In this document: positions 16,070 to 24,354 of the stretch, piece after piece
Layout of the letters: each line of letters begins with the position of its first letter
How positions within the stretch are numbered: the first letter of the stretch is position 1
Source of the DNA: Streptomyces sp. NBC_00459
GTDB lineage: Bacteria > Actinomycetota > Actinomycetes > Streptomycetales > Streptomycetaceae
DNA length: 64,000 bases
Reading direction: 5' to 3'
Assembly: GCF_036013955.1 (NCBI RefSeq)
Contig: NZ_CP107903.1
Coordinates: forward strand, 8,308,001-8,372,000
Notes under the pieces: generated by a model
What the model saw: the letters and a program-made list of their open reading frames with translations, nothing else
Database searches by the model: none
Told to the model about the DNA's origin: nothing
Program-made: the position numbers and the translations under genes

Positions 16070-16180
16070 GCGTCCTTCCGCGGCAGGCCGGGTCCGCCCA
16101 GCGGACCGGGAACGGATACCGTGCGGGGCGAGACCGTCGCCCGGACCACGGGGAGGTCCGGAGCCGAGAAGGGAACTGGG

Positions 16181-16966
16181 ATGGCAGCCGGAGGAGCCGG
16201 GACAGCGACCGGAGGCGAGCCCGAACCGGCGGGGATGCGTACCGTCCAGCGGGCCATCGACGTTCTCGGGCTGTTCGACGAGGTCCGGCCCGCGCTGTCC
16301 CTCCGCGAGATCGTCAGCGCCTCCGGCCTGCCGAAGACCACCGTGCTGCGGCTGCTCCAGACCCTGCGGCTCAACGGACTGCTCTGGGTCGACGAGCACG
16401 GCCGCTATCTCGCGGGCCCCGCGCTGCTGCGCTGGTCCCGGCTCGCCGAACAGGCCTGGCGACTGCCGCCCACGGCCCAGGCACTGCTGCGCGACCTCGC
16501 CGCCGAACACAAGGAGACGGTGCACCTGTATGTGCGCCGGGACATCCACCGCGTCTGCATCGCCCAGGAAGAGGGCCCGCAGGCGCTGCGCCAGGTCGTG
16601 CGGGTGGGCGACGAACTCCCGCTGTGGGCGGGTGGCGTGGCCAAGGCGCTCCTGCTGGACGCGCCGGACGGGCTGCTGCTCCGGGTCGCGGAGGCCTCAC
16701 CGCGCGGGGCCGGACATCTGGCGACCCTGCGGACCTGGATCGCGGAAGCCCGCGACCAGGGGTACGCCGTGAGTCACGGCGAGCGCGAGGAGGGGCTGTC
16801 GGCGGTGGCCGTGCCGGTGCGGGGGAGGAGCGGGGCGGTCGTGGCCGCGCTGTCCTTCGGCGGGCCGAGCACACGGTTCACGCCGGAGCGGGTGACGCGG
16901 TTCGCGGCGGCGCTGCGCGGTGCGGCGGGGGAACTGGCGCGGGCAGGGCTGCCGTTCGAGGCGTAG
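16181..16966 (+). CDS. IclR-family transcriptional regulator
   Basis: 261 residues from the ATG at 16181 (GAAGGGA upstream); a GTG at 16121 is an alternative. The winged helix-turn-helix is LSLREIVSASGLPKTTVLRLL and the C-terminal half is the GAF-like IclR effector domain (ETVHLYVRRDIHRVCIAQEEG ... GLSAVAVPVRG). Members often control aromatic-acid catabolism (PcaR/PobR types). It is 110 bases downstream of pcaV on the same strand, so a role in the pca regulon is plausible but unproven. Confidence 0.82.
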   Translation: MAAGGAGTATGGEPEPAGMRTVQRAIDVLGLFDEVRPALSLREIVSASGLPKTTVLRLLQTLRLNGLLWVDEHGRYLAGPALLRWSRLAEQAWRLPPTAQALLRDLAAEHKETVHLYVRRDIHRVCIAQEEGPQALRQVVRVGDELPLWAGGVAKALLLDAPDGLLLRVAEASPRGAGHLATLRTWIAEARDQGYAVSHGEREEGLSAVAVPVRGRSGAVVAALSFGGPSTRFTPERVTRFAAALRGAAGELARAGLPFEA

Positions 16967-17253
16967 GCGCTCAGCCGGATGCATGAGGCGGCCTCGGCGG
17001 GCCGGTGCGGCCTGTCGCGCTTCGCGGTTCGCGGCGGTGCTGCGGGAGGCAGTGGGCGGAGCCGGCACGGGAAGGGCCTGCGTTCCAGGCGGCGCGATGC
17101 CGCCTCGGCGCGGCTGCTGTCGCTGCCGCACCCCGTGGTGGAGGCGAGGGCGCGGCACCCGGCGCCGCCGGGGCGGACTCGGCGCGGACCTGGGGGCGCG
17201 GATCGGACGCATCCCGTGCACCGCCTCGCACATCGGGCGACAGGTCATACCTG
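16967..17253. other. Intergenic region with a degenerate copy of the IclR gene 3' end
   Basis: The segment around 17015-17100 reads on the plus strand as SRFAAVLREAVGGAGTGRA, closely recalling the last residues of the preceding IclR protein (TRFAAALRGAAGELARAGL). The rest of this 287-base gap shows no gene. It separates convergent genes. Confidence 0.4.
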
Positions 17254-18276
17254 TCACGCCTTCGCGAACACCACCCACACCTGCCCCTTCGCGAAGTTCA
17301 CCGGTGTGCCGTCCGCCGTCGTGAAGGCCGTCCCCTCCGCAGCCGCCCCGCGCCGCCACCGCACGTCGAACGCCCGCCCGTCGCGCAGGACTTGGGCCCG
17401 GCCCGAGCCCACGGACTGGGTGTACGGCGAGTTGTTGCCGAGCACGTCGTGGAACCGCGACTCGCGCACCTTCACGTACTGCACGACGACCGTCGCGGCG
17501 GCCACCCGCGCGCCGTCGGTCGCGACGGTCGGGGTGCCGTCCATCGACACCAGCCAGCCGTGCCGGTCCGCGGACCAGGTGAACGTGAAGCGCGCCGCCG
17601 GGAAGCGGACGGTGCGCGACTTTTCCGGGGTCCCGCCCTCGGGGGCGGCGCCGTAGCGGAAGCCCGTGGTGAGCGCGTCCGCGCCCGGTGCGGCGCCGAT
17701 CAGCCGCTGCGGCCGCAGATACAGGTTGTGCGGCGCCGCCTTGTCCGTGCCCCGGTAGTAGGCGCCGGCAGCCGCCGACTCCGGTGACTCGGCGTTCAGC
17801 GGTGCCCGGTCGATCAGCGGCAGCAGCTTGCGCTGGGCGCCGGAGAAGGCGAGCGTCGGCTCGTCGAACTGACGCAGCAGCTCCAGATCGGACTCACGCG
17901 CGCTGCGCACCGGCCCGACGGCCGCCGGCAGCCGGGTCGCGTAGACCGCCATCAGCCGGCTCAGACCGCCCTCGACCTGCTCGGCGTACACGATGTCCGC
18001 CGCGTCCAGGCCCGTCTGAGGGCGGGCCGCGCGGACGTTGTCGATCTTCACCGCGAGGACCGGGCCGGCGCTCTTCGGCTCGGGCGATTCGCGGTGGTCG
18101 GGTTCCTGGCTCCGGCTGTGGGTCTGGCCGCGCCCGTCGTCGGAGGGCCGGTCGTCCGTCGTGCAGCCGGCCATCAGAGAGGCCGTCACGGCGGCGGCGA
18201 CCAGCGCCGCCGTGGCCATTCCGCGCCGCCGCGTGCGTGTCGTTCGCGTCATCTGTCGCATGCCCACCGTCGCCAC
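17254..18276 (-). CDS. DUF3048 lipoprotein
   Basis: 340 residues with an Arg-rich N-terminus, a hydrophobic stretch and lipobox LMAGC (Cys38), predicting a membrane-anchored extracellular lipoprotein. The mature part matches the DUF3048 (YerB-like) family: AVKIDNVRAARPQTGLDAADIVYAEQVEGG and VGPVRSARESDLELL, and a C-terminal region ending VNFAKGQVWVVFAKA. Function is unknown; such proteins are linked to the cell envelope. It lies downstream of the DNA ligase on the same strand, 119 bases apart, so probably has its own promoter. Confidence 0.85.
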   Translation of the reverse strand: MATVGMRQMTRTTRTRRRGMATAALVAAAVTASLMAGCTTDDRPSDDGRGQTHSRSQEPDHRESPEPKSAGPVLAVKIDNVRAARPQTGLDAADIVYAEQVEGGLSRLMAVYATRLPAAVGPVRSARESDLELLRQFDEPTLAFSGAQRKLLPLIDRAPLNAESPESAAAGAYYRGTDKAAPHNLYLRPQRLIGAAPGADALTTGFRYGAAPEGGTPEKSRTVRFPAARFTFTWSADRHGWLVSMDGTPTVATDGARVAAATVVVQYVKVRESRFHDVLGNNSPYTQSVGSGRAQVLRDGRAFDVRWRRGAAAEGTAFTTADGTPVNFAKGQVWVVFAKA

Positions 18277-18394
18277 CAGGTCCGTATCTACGATTGTGTG
18301 CTTATCGGATCCTTTATGGCCATGCCCGATCGTTTCTGTTCGCGCACACGCAAGGGGCCGAACGGCCCACGGAGGAGGTGATCGAAGGGTGACG

Positions 18395-19465
18395 TCAGCC
18401 CTGCGGGCCGAGAATCTCCGCGAGGTCGTACCCCACCGGCTCGTCCAGCTGGTCGTATGTGCAGCTGTCGGCCGTACGGTCCGGGCGCCAGCGGCGGAAA
18501 CGGGCCGTGTGCCGAAAGCGCGCCCCGTTCTCCATGTGGTCGTAAGCCACCTCGGCCACCAGTTCGGGCCGCAGCGGAATCCAGGAGAAGTCCTTCTTCG
18601 CCGACCACCGGCTCGGTGCCCCCGGCAGCCGCGCCGCCTCGTGGGCCGCCTCGTCCGCCCAGGCGGCCCACGGATGCTCCCGCACGTCCGCGAGCCGCAG
18701 GGGTTCCAGTTCCCCGACGAGTTCGGCCCGCCGCTTCATCGGGAACGCTGCGCTCACCCCGACATGCTGGAGGGTGCCCCGGGCGTCGTACAGCCCGAGC
18801 AGCAGCGAACCCACGATCGGTCCGCTCTTGTGCAGCCGGTACCCGGCCACGACGACATCCGCCGTCCGCTCGTGCTTGATCTTGAACATCACCCGCTCGT
18901 CCTGCCGGTAGCGCAGGGTGAGCGGCTTGGCGATGACGCCGTCGAGGCCCGCCCCCTCGTACTGCTCGAACCACCGCTGCGCCACATCGATGTCGGTGGT
19001 CGCCGGCGCCACATGAACAGGCGGGGTCACGCCGGACAACGCCCTGGTGAGCAGCGCGCGCCGGTCGGTCATCGGGACGTCGAGGAGCGACTCGTCGGCC
19101 AGCGCCAGCAGGTCGAACGCGACGAACGAGGCCGGGTTCCGCTCGGCCAGTGTCCGTACCCGGGACTCGGCGGGATGGATTCGCTCGGTGAGCGCGTCGA
19201 AGTCGAGACGCCCGCCGAGCGCGATCACGATCTCACCGTCCACCACACAACGCTCGGGCAACCGCTCCCGCAGCGCAGCCACCAGCTCGGGGAAATACCT
19301 GGTCAGCGACTTGCCGGTACGACTGCCGACCTCGACCTCGGCACCGTCACGGAACACGATCGCCCGGAAACCGTCCCACTTGGCCTCGTACTGCATGCCC
19401 GGAGGGATCTTGGCCACGGACTTGGCGAGCATCGGCTTCACGGGAGGCATGACCGGTAGATCCAT
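18395..19465 (-). CDS. ligC: ATP-dependent DNA ligase (LigC type)
   Basis: 356 residues from the ATG at 19465 (an in-frame ATG at 19486 is possible, but related LigC proteins start at MDLPV-like sequence). The nucleotidyltransferase domain has the adenylated lysine in EAKWDGFR (Lys29), motif III SFVAFDLLAL, motif IV GLDGVIAKPL and motif V VMFKIKHERTADVVVAG. An OB-fold domain follows. It seals nicks and double-strand breaks and is associated with minor non-homologous end-joining or base-excision repair. It is divergent from the polymerase gene at 19540, 74 bases away, suggesting joint regulation. No Ku gene is visible in the window. Confidence 0.88.
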   Translation of the reverse strand: MDLPVMPPVKPMLAKSVAKIPPGMQYEAKWDGFRAIVFRDGAEVEVGSRTGKSLTRYFPELVAALRERLPERCVVDGEIVIALGGRLDFDALTERIHPAESRVRTLAERNPASFVAFDLLALADESLLDVPMTDRRALLTRALSGVTPPVHVAPATTDIDVAQRWFEQYEGAGLDGVIAKPLTLRYRQDERVMFKIKHERTADVVVAGYRLHKSGPIVGSLLLGLYDARGTLQHVGVSAAFPMKRRAELVGELEPLRLADVREHPWAAWADEAAHEAARLPGAPSRWSAKKDFSWIPLRPELVAEVAYDHMENGARFRHTARFRRWRPDRTADSCTYDQLDEPVGYDLAEILGPQG

Positions 19466-19539
19466 GCTCCGATTCTGCGCGCCCATGACCGCGATCGCCC
19501 GGTGTGCGCGCTTTGTGCAGTGCGCCTACCGTGGCTCGC

Positions 19540-20550
19540 ATGGGCGAAGCGGTGGAACTGGAGGCGTTCGGTCGGACGGTGCGGCTGTCCAGCCCGGACA
19601 AGATGTTCTTTCCGGAGCGTGGCTTCACCAAGCTCGACCTCGCCCAGTACTACCTTGCCGTCGGCCCCGGCATCCTGCGTGCGCTGCGTGACCGGCCGAC
19701 CACGCTGGAGCGCTACCCGGACGGGGTGACCGGCGAGAACTTCTTCCAGAAACGGGCGCCCAAGAACATGCCCGACTGGATCCCGACCGCCCACATCACC
19801 TTCCCCAGCGGTCGCAGCGCCGACGAGATGTGCCCGACCGAGGTCGCCGCCGTACTGTGGGCCGCCCAGTTCGGCACCCTCACCTTCCACCCCTGGCCGG
19901 TGCGCCGCGCCGACGTCGACCACCCCGACGAACTGCGCATCGACCTCGACCCGCAGCCCGGCACGGACTACGGCGACGCGGTGCGCGCCGCACATGAACT
20001 GCGCGCCGTGCTCGACGAGTTCGGCGGTCTGCGCGGCTGGCCCAAGACCTCCGGCGGACGGGGGCTGCATGTCTTCGTGCCGATCGAACCGCGCTGGACG
20101 TTCACGCAGGTTCGGCGGGCGGCGATCGCTGTCGGGCGGGAGCTGGAGCGGCGGATGCCGGAGCAGGTGACCACCAGGTGGTGGAAGGAGGAACGCGGGG
20201 AGCGGATCTTCGTCGACTACAACCAGACCGCCCGAGACCGCACCATCGCGTCCGCCTACTCCGTACGGCCCCACCCGCACGCTCCCGTCTCCGCGCCGCT
20301 GAAGTGGGACGAGGTCGGCGACGCACACCCCCGCGACTTCGACCTCGCGACCATGCCCGCCCGGTTCGCCCAACTCGGCGACGTCCACGTGGACATGGAC
20401 GACCAGGCCTTCTCCCTCGACGCCCTGCTCGAACTCGCCAACCGCGACGAGCACGAGCACGGACTCGGTGACCTGCCGTATCCCCCGGAGTACCCCAAGA
20501 TGCCGGGCGAGCCCAAGCGCGTACAGCCAAGTCGGGCCCGCAAGGAGTGA
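19540..20550 (+). CDS. LigD-type repair DNA polymerase/primase
   Basis: 336 residues from the ATG at 19540. Stand-alone version of the LigD polymerase domain (archaeo-eukaryotic primase superfamily). Visible motifs are DELRIDLDPQPG (catalytic Asp pair), KTSGGRGLHVFVP, and FVDYNQTARDRTIASAYSVR with the final catalytic Asp. It adds ribo- or deoxynucleotides at broken ends during end joining. Divergently paired with a LigC-type ligase, it probably forms a two-protein equivalent of LigD. Confidence 0.88.
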   Translation: MGEAVELEAFGRTVRLSSPDKMFFPERGFTKLDLAQYYLAVGPGILRALRDRPTTLERYPDGVTGENFFQKRAPKNMPDWIPTAHITFPSGRSADEMCPTEVAAVLWAAQFGTLTFHPWPVRRADVDHPDELRIDLDPQPGTDYGDAVRAAHELRAVLDEFGGLRGWPKTSGGRGLHVFVPIEPRWTFTQVRRAAIAVGRELERRMPEQVTTRWWKEERGERIFVDYNQTARDRTIASAYSVRPHPHAPVSAPLKWDEVGDAHPRDFDLATMPARFAQLGDVHVDMDDQAFSLDALLELANRDEHEHGLGDLPYPPEYPKMPGEPKRVQPSRARKE

Positions 20551-20732
20551 CTTCGTCAACTCGACTGCCGGACAAGGGATCAGACGGGAAGTCAGGGGCG
20601 TACGCGGCGAGAGCCGAGCCGCTCGGGTGCAACGGGCGCTGTCTCCGGGCGCCTTCCTCGGTGGCGGCCGGACCTGCGACCGTACGGGCTCTGCCCGGCA
20701 CATGCACGAGTTCGACCTTGGGGGAGCGCACC

Positions 20733-22109
20733 ATGAATCCGGCCTTGACGGTCACCGGTCCGCCGGCCGCCCCCGGCGCCCTCCCGGTGGCCGGGCATCT
20801 GTGGCAGATCCTGCGCGACCCGCTGCTCTTCTTCGAACGCCGGCACGCGGCCGCCGAGGCCGCCTCCGGAGTCGTCGTCGTACGCGTCGGGCCGAGACCC
20901 GTCCACCTGGTGACCCGGCCGGACCTCGTACGGCAACTGCTCGCCGACCCGGGGACCTTCGACCAGGGCGGCATCTATGTCGAGGGCGTACGGGCGCTCG
21001 CCGGCAACAGCGTCGCCAGCTGCCCCGCCGCCGACCACCAGGTGCAGCGGCCGATCCTCCAACCCGCCTTCCGGCAGCGGCGGATCGCCGACTACTCCAG
21101 GGTGACGGAGGCGTGCGCGGACGCCTTGGCGCGGTCCTGGCACGACGGGCAGCGGCTGGAGATGGTGCAGAACATGCACCGACTGGCCGCCGAGGTCGTC
21201 ACCCGCACCCTGTTCTCCGGGCCGGGCACCGTGCAGGCCGGGCAGGACATCCAGCGGCTGTTCCCGCGTCTCCTCGCCGGGCTGTACCGCAGGATGCTGC
21301 TCCCCGTCGCCTGGGTGCACCGGATGCCGCTGCCCGCCAACATCGGCTTCAGCTCGGCCCTGAACGGCATCAACCGGATCATCGGCAAGGAGATCCAGAC
21401 GTACCGCCGCTGCGGGCGGGACCGGGGCGACCTGCTCTCCGCGATGATGCACGCCACCGACCCGCGCACCGGCGCCGCCCTCACCGACGCCGAACTGACG
21501 GGACAGGTCGTCGGCATGCTGCTGGCCGCCATCGAGACCACGGGAAGTGTGGCGGCCTGGCTTCTGCACAACCTCGCCATCCACCCCAAGGTGGAGGATG
21601 CCGTGCTCGGTGAGCTGCGTATCGCGGTCGGCGACCGGCCGCTGCGCGCCGAAGACCTGGCCAACCTCCCCCTGTTCAAGCGGGTGTTCGCCGAGGTGCT
21701 GCGCCTCCACCCGCCGTTCTGGCTGCTCAGCCGCGTCACCACGGGCCCCGCCGAACTCGGCGGCCACCGGATTCCCGGCGGCGCGGATGTCGCCTTCAGT
21801 CTGTACTGCCTGCATCGCGCCCCGCAGGCATTCCCCTTCCCGCACCGCTTCGACCCCGACCGCTGGCTCCCCGACCGGGTCACCGACGCCCAGCGGGAGG
21901 CCCACATTCCGTTCGGCGCAGGCACCCGTCAGTGCATCGGCGAGGTGTACGGCCGTACGGCGATCCCGCTCGTCGTCGCGACCCTGCTGCGGCACTGGCG
22001 GGTCCGGCACGCCACCGCGCGGGAGGTGACCCCGCTGGTCAAGGGGACCATGAGGCCCAGCCCCCTGATCATGACGGTGACGCGCCGGACCGCTGCCTTC
22101 GTTCCCTGA
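20733..22109 (+). CDS. Cytochrome P450
   Basis: 458 residues from the ATG at 20733 (GGGGGAG upstream). P450 landmarks: I-helix LLAAIETTGS (the Asp/Glu-Thr pair is present as E-T), K-helix EVLRLHPP (ExxR), and haem-ligand loop FGAGTRQCIGE with the cysteine. No membrane anchor. The oxygenation substrate is unknown. No terpene synthase or other biosynthetic gene lies next to it, and no ferredoxin partner is visible. Confidence 0.87.
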   Translation: MNPALTVTGPPAAPGALPVAGHLWQILRDPLLFFERRHAAAEAASGVVVVRVGPRPVHLVTRPDLVRQLLADPGTFDQGGIYVEGVRALAGNSVASCPAADHQVQRPILQPAFRQRRIADYSRVTEACADALARSWHDGQRLEMVQNMHRLAAEVVTRTLFSGPGTVQAGQDIQRLFPRLLAGLYRRMLLPVAWVHRMPLPANIGFSSALNGINRIIGKEIQTYRRCGRDRGDLLSAMMHATDPRTGAALTDAELTGQVVGMLLAAIETTGSVAAWLLHNLAIHPKVEDAVLGELRIAVGDRPLRAEDLANLPLFKRVFAEVLRLHPPFWLLSRVTTGPAELGGHRIPGGADVAFSLYCLHRAPQAFPFPHRFDPDRWLPDRVTDAQREAHIPFGAGTRQCIGEVYGRTAIPLVVATLLRHWRVRHATAREVTPLVKGTMRPSPLIMTVTRRTAAFVP

Positions 22110-22149
22110 CCCGCCTATGTCGGCACGGTGGCCGATGTCATGGGCCGCC

Positions 22150-24354
22150 TCACAGTTCCCTGATCCGGATGTCCCGGTAGGAGACCACATCGGTCGTGCC
22201 GTGCACCTGGAGGCCGATGTACCCCGACGCGAACCGCCGCCCGTCCGTGCCCGGGTCGTCCGAGCGCGGCGGGGTGAAGTCCTGGCCGCCGGTGTTGTCG
22301 AACTCGTTGATCAGCACGCCGTTGCGGAACACCGAGTAGTGCTGGTCGACCACCCTGATCTCGTAGTCGTTCCAGGTGCCCTTCTGGGTGACGCCGGCCC
22401 CGGCGAGCCCCACCCGGTCGAAGCCGTAGACCGAGCCCGTCTTGTACATGTCGCCGTCGGGCCGGTCGAACACCTGCACCTCGTGCCCGTACTTGATGGC
22501 GGCCCACTCCGGTCGCGGCTCCTCCGGATGGCCGTGGACCCACGGGAACCGCACGAAAACACCGGAGTTGGCGTTGCCCGTGCCCGGCGCGTCGTCCCGC
22601 CACTGGAGCTTCAGCGAGAAGTCCCCGTACTTCCGCTCCGGGAACCACAGCATGCCCAGCCCCGCGACCGTGGTGCCACTGGTGAGCGAGCCGTCGCCGT
22701 TCAGCGCGAACGAACCGCCGCCCACCTGCTGCCACTTGGCGAAGGACGCGGGCGTGCCGTCGAGGATCGTGCGGTAGCCCTCGGTCTGGCCCGGCTTGCC
22801 GATACCTGAGGCGCGGGCAGCCTCCTCGATCGTCGCGTCCTCCCGTTCGTCGACGGCGCCGTCCTTGAAGAGCCGGTCGAGGACGGTCCGTACGTGCTTG
22901 AGGAACAGGGCGTGGGACGTCCACTCCCGCTCGTCCTCGATCAACTCGCCTATCCGGCACCGGTTGTTGGTGACCCGGTTGGGCACCCCCGAGTCGACCG
23001 TGCCGACGATCACCGTCAACCGCTCGTCGTACTCGGGGCAGTTGGGCGCCGGAACCCCGCCGCCCGCCACGACCGTGAGACTCACCGAGCGTGCGTCACT
23101 GGAGTTGCCCGCCTTGTCGCTCGCCCGGTAGGCCACCGTGTGCGCGCCCGCCCGGTCGACCACCACCGGCGCGGTGTACGCCAGATAGGGCCCGCCGTCG
23201 AGCGAGTACTCGACCGTGGCGACACCCGAGCCGCCGTGGTCCGTCGCGCTGACGGTCACCTTGGCACTGTTGACGTAGGCGCCGTTCGCGTTGCGGGTGC
23301 CCTCGACAGTCACGCCGGTCACGGGCGGGACGGTGTCCTCGGCCGGCTGCGTCACGACGGTGAAGGCGACGCTCTTCTCGGCGGAGGCGTTGCCCGCCTT
23401 GTCGGTGGCGCGGTAGCGGACGCTGTGAATGCCGACCTGATGCACCATCACCGGCCCGCTGTACGGCTGCCAACTCCCGCTGTTCACCGCGTACTCGACC
23501 GTGTTGACCCCGGACCCGGTGTCCGAGGCGGAGACGGTGACCGTCGCCATGTCGAGATACGCCCCGTCCGCGTTCCGCGCACCGCTCACCGTCGCCGACG
23601 TCTCCGGCGGCGCCGTGTCGTCCGTCGGAGGTGCGACCACCGTGAACCCGACGCTCTTCTCGGCGGAGGCGTTGCCCGCCTTGTCGAACGCCCGGTAGCG
23701 CACCGCATGGCTGCCTACCTGGTCGATCACGACCGGCGTGGTGTACGGCTGCCACGCGCCGTCGGTGCCGATCGCGTACTCGATCCGGTCCACGCCCGAG
23801 CCCTCGTCGCTCGCACCGATCCCGACGCTCGCCGAACCGACGTACTGGCCCTGCGAGTTCTGCGCGCCGGTGACATTCGCCGAGGTCGCCGGAGGCGTCG
23901 TGTCGGCGCCGCCGCCCTCGGTCACCACGAGGATGCCCTGCATCTGGCCGTGGCCCGGGATCGTGCAGTGGTAGCGGTAACGGCCGGGAGCGAGCGTGAC
24001 CTCGGCGGTGTGCCGGCCGCCCTGGTCGTCGTTCGGGTTGGCGAGGATGTTCAGCGGGACGTCGTTGTTGTACTCCGGGTCGGAGACGTCGAACGTCAAT
24101 GTGTGGGGCATGCCCATGGTGTTGCCGGTCGCCGCACTGTTCTCGAAGACGATCGTCGTCGCGCCCGCCACCGCCGTGGCCGGTACGGAGGCGTACTTGG
24201 TGATGTCGTCGCCCGCGGTCCAGGTGAGGACCTGAGCGGCGGCCGGCGCGGCGGTGGGTTGGGCATCGGTGCGCGCCCCCGCCGCCGACGTCAGTCCGAG
24301 GACCACGAACAGGGACGCCAGCAGGGCCGTCCAGAGAGCCTTGCGTCTGCGCAC
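22150..24354 (-). CDS. Secreted cupredoxin-Ig-DUF1080 fusion protein
   Basis: 734 residues from a GTG that overlaps the upstream stop (TAGTG). Order: signal peptide (1-25); plastocyanin/azurin-like cupredoxin (about 40-150) with copper ligands in MPHTLTF and YHCTIPGHGQMQG (His, Cys-x4-His-x4-Met type); three Ig-like repeats of about 95 residues (each with SGV..VEYA ... AVRYRA.DKAGN); then a C-terminal DUF1080 jelly-roll (about 520-734). DUF1080 is called 3-keto-disaccharide hydrolase. A secreted protein that joins an electron carrier to a sugar-binding or sugar-cleaving module suggests redox chemistry on carbohydrates. Coupled to the ThuA-dehydrogenase gene. Confidence 0.85.
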   Translation of the reverse strand: MRRRKALWTALLASLFVVLGLTSAAGARTDAQPTAAPAAAQVLTWTAGDDITKYASVPATAVAGATTIVFENSAATGNTMGMPHTLTFDVSDPEYNNDVPLNILANPNDDQGGRHTAEVTLAPGRYRYHCTIPGHGQMQGILVVTEGGGADTTPPATSANVTGAQNSQGQYVGSASVGIGASDEGSGVDRIEYAIGTDGAWQPYTTPVVIDQVGSHAVRYRAFDKAGNASAEKSVGFTVVAPPTDDTAPPETSATVSGARNADGAYLDMATVTVSASDTGSGVNTVEYAVNSGSWQPYSGPVMVHQVGIHSVRYRATDKAGNASAEKSVAFTVVTQPAEDTVPPVTGVTVEGTRNANGAYVNSAKVTVSATDHGGSGVATVEYSLDGGPYLAYTAPVVVDRAGAHTVAYRASDKAGNSSDARSVSLTVVAGGGVPAPNCPEYDERLTVIVGTVDSGVPNRVTNNRCRIGELIEDEREWTSHALFLKHVRTVLDRLFKDGAVDEREDATIEEAARASGIGKPGQTEGYRTILDGTPASFAKWQQVGGGSFALNGDGSLTSGTTVAGLGMLWFPERKYGDFSLKLQWRDDAPGTGNANSGVFVRFPWVHGHPEEPRPEWAAIKYGHEVQVFDRPDGDMYKTGSVYGFDRVGLAGAGVTQKGTWNDYEIRVVDQHYSVFRNGVLINEFDNTGGQDFTPPRSDDPGTDGRRFASGYIGLQVHGTTDVVSYRDIRIREL

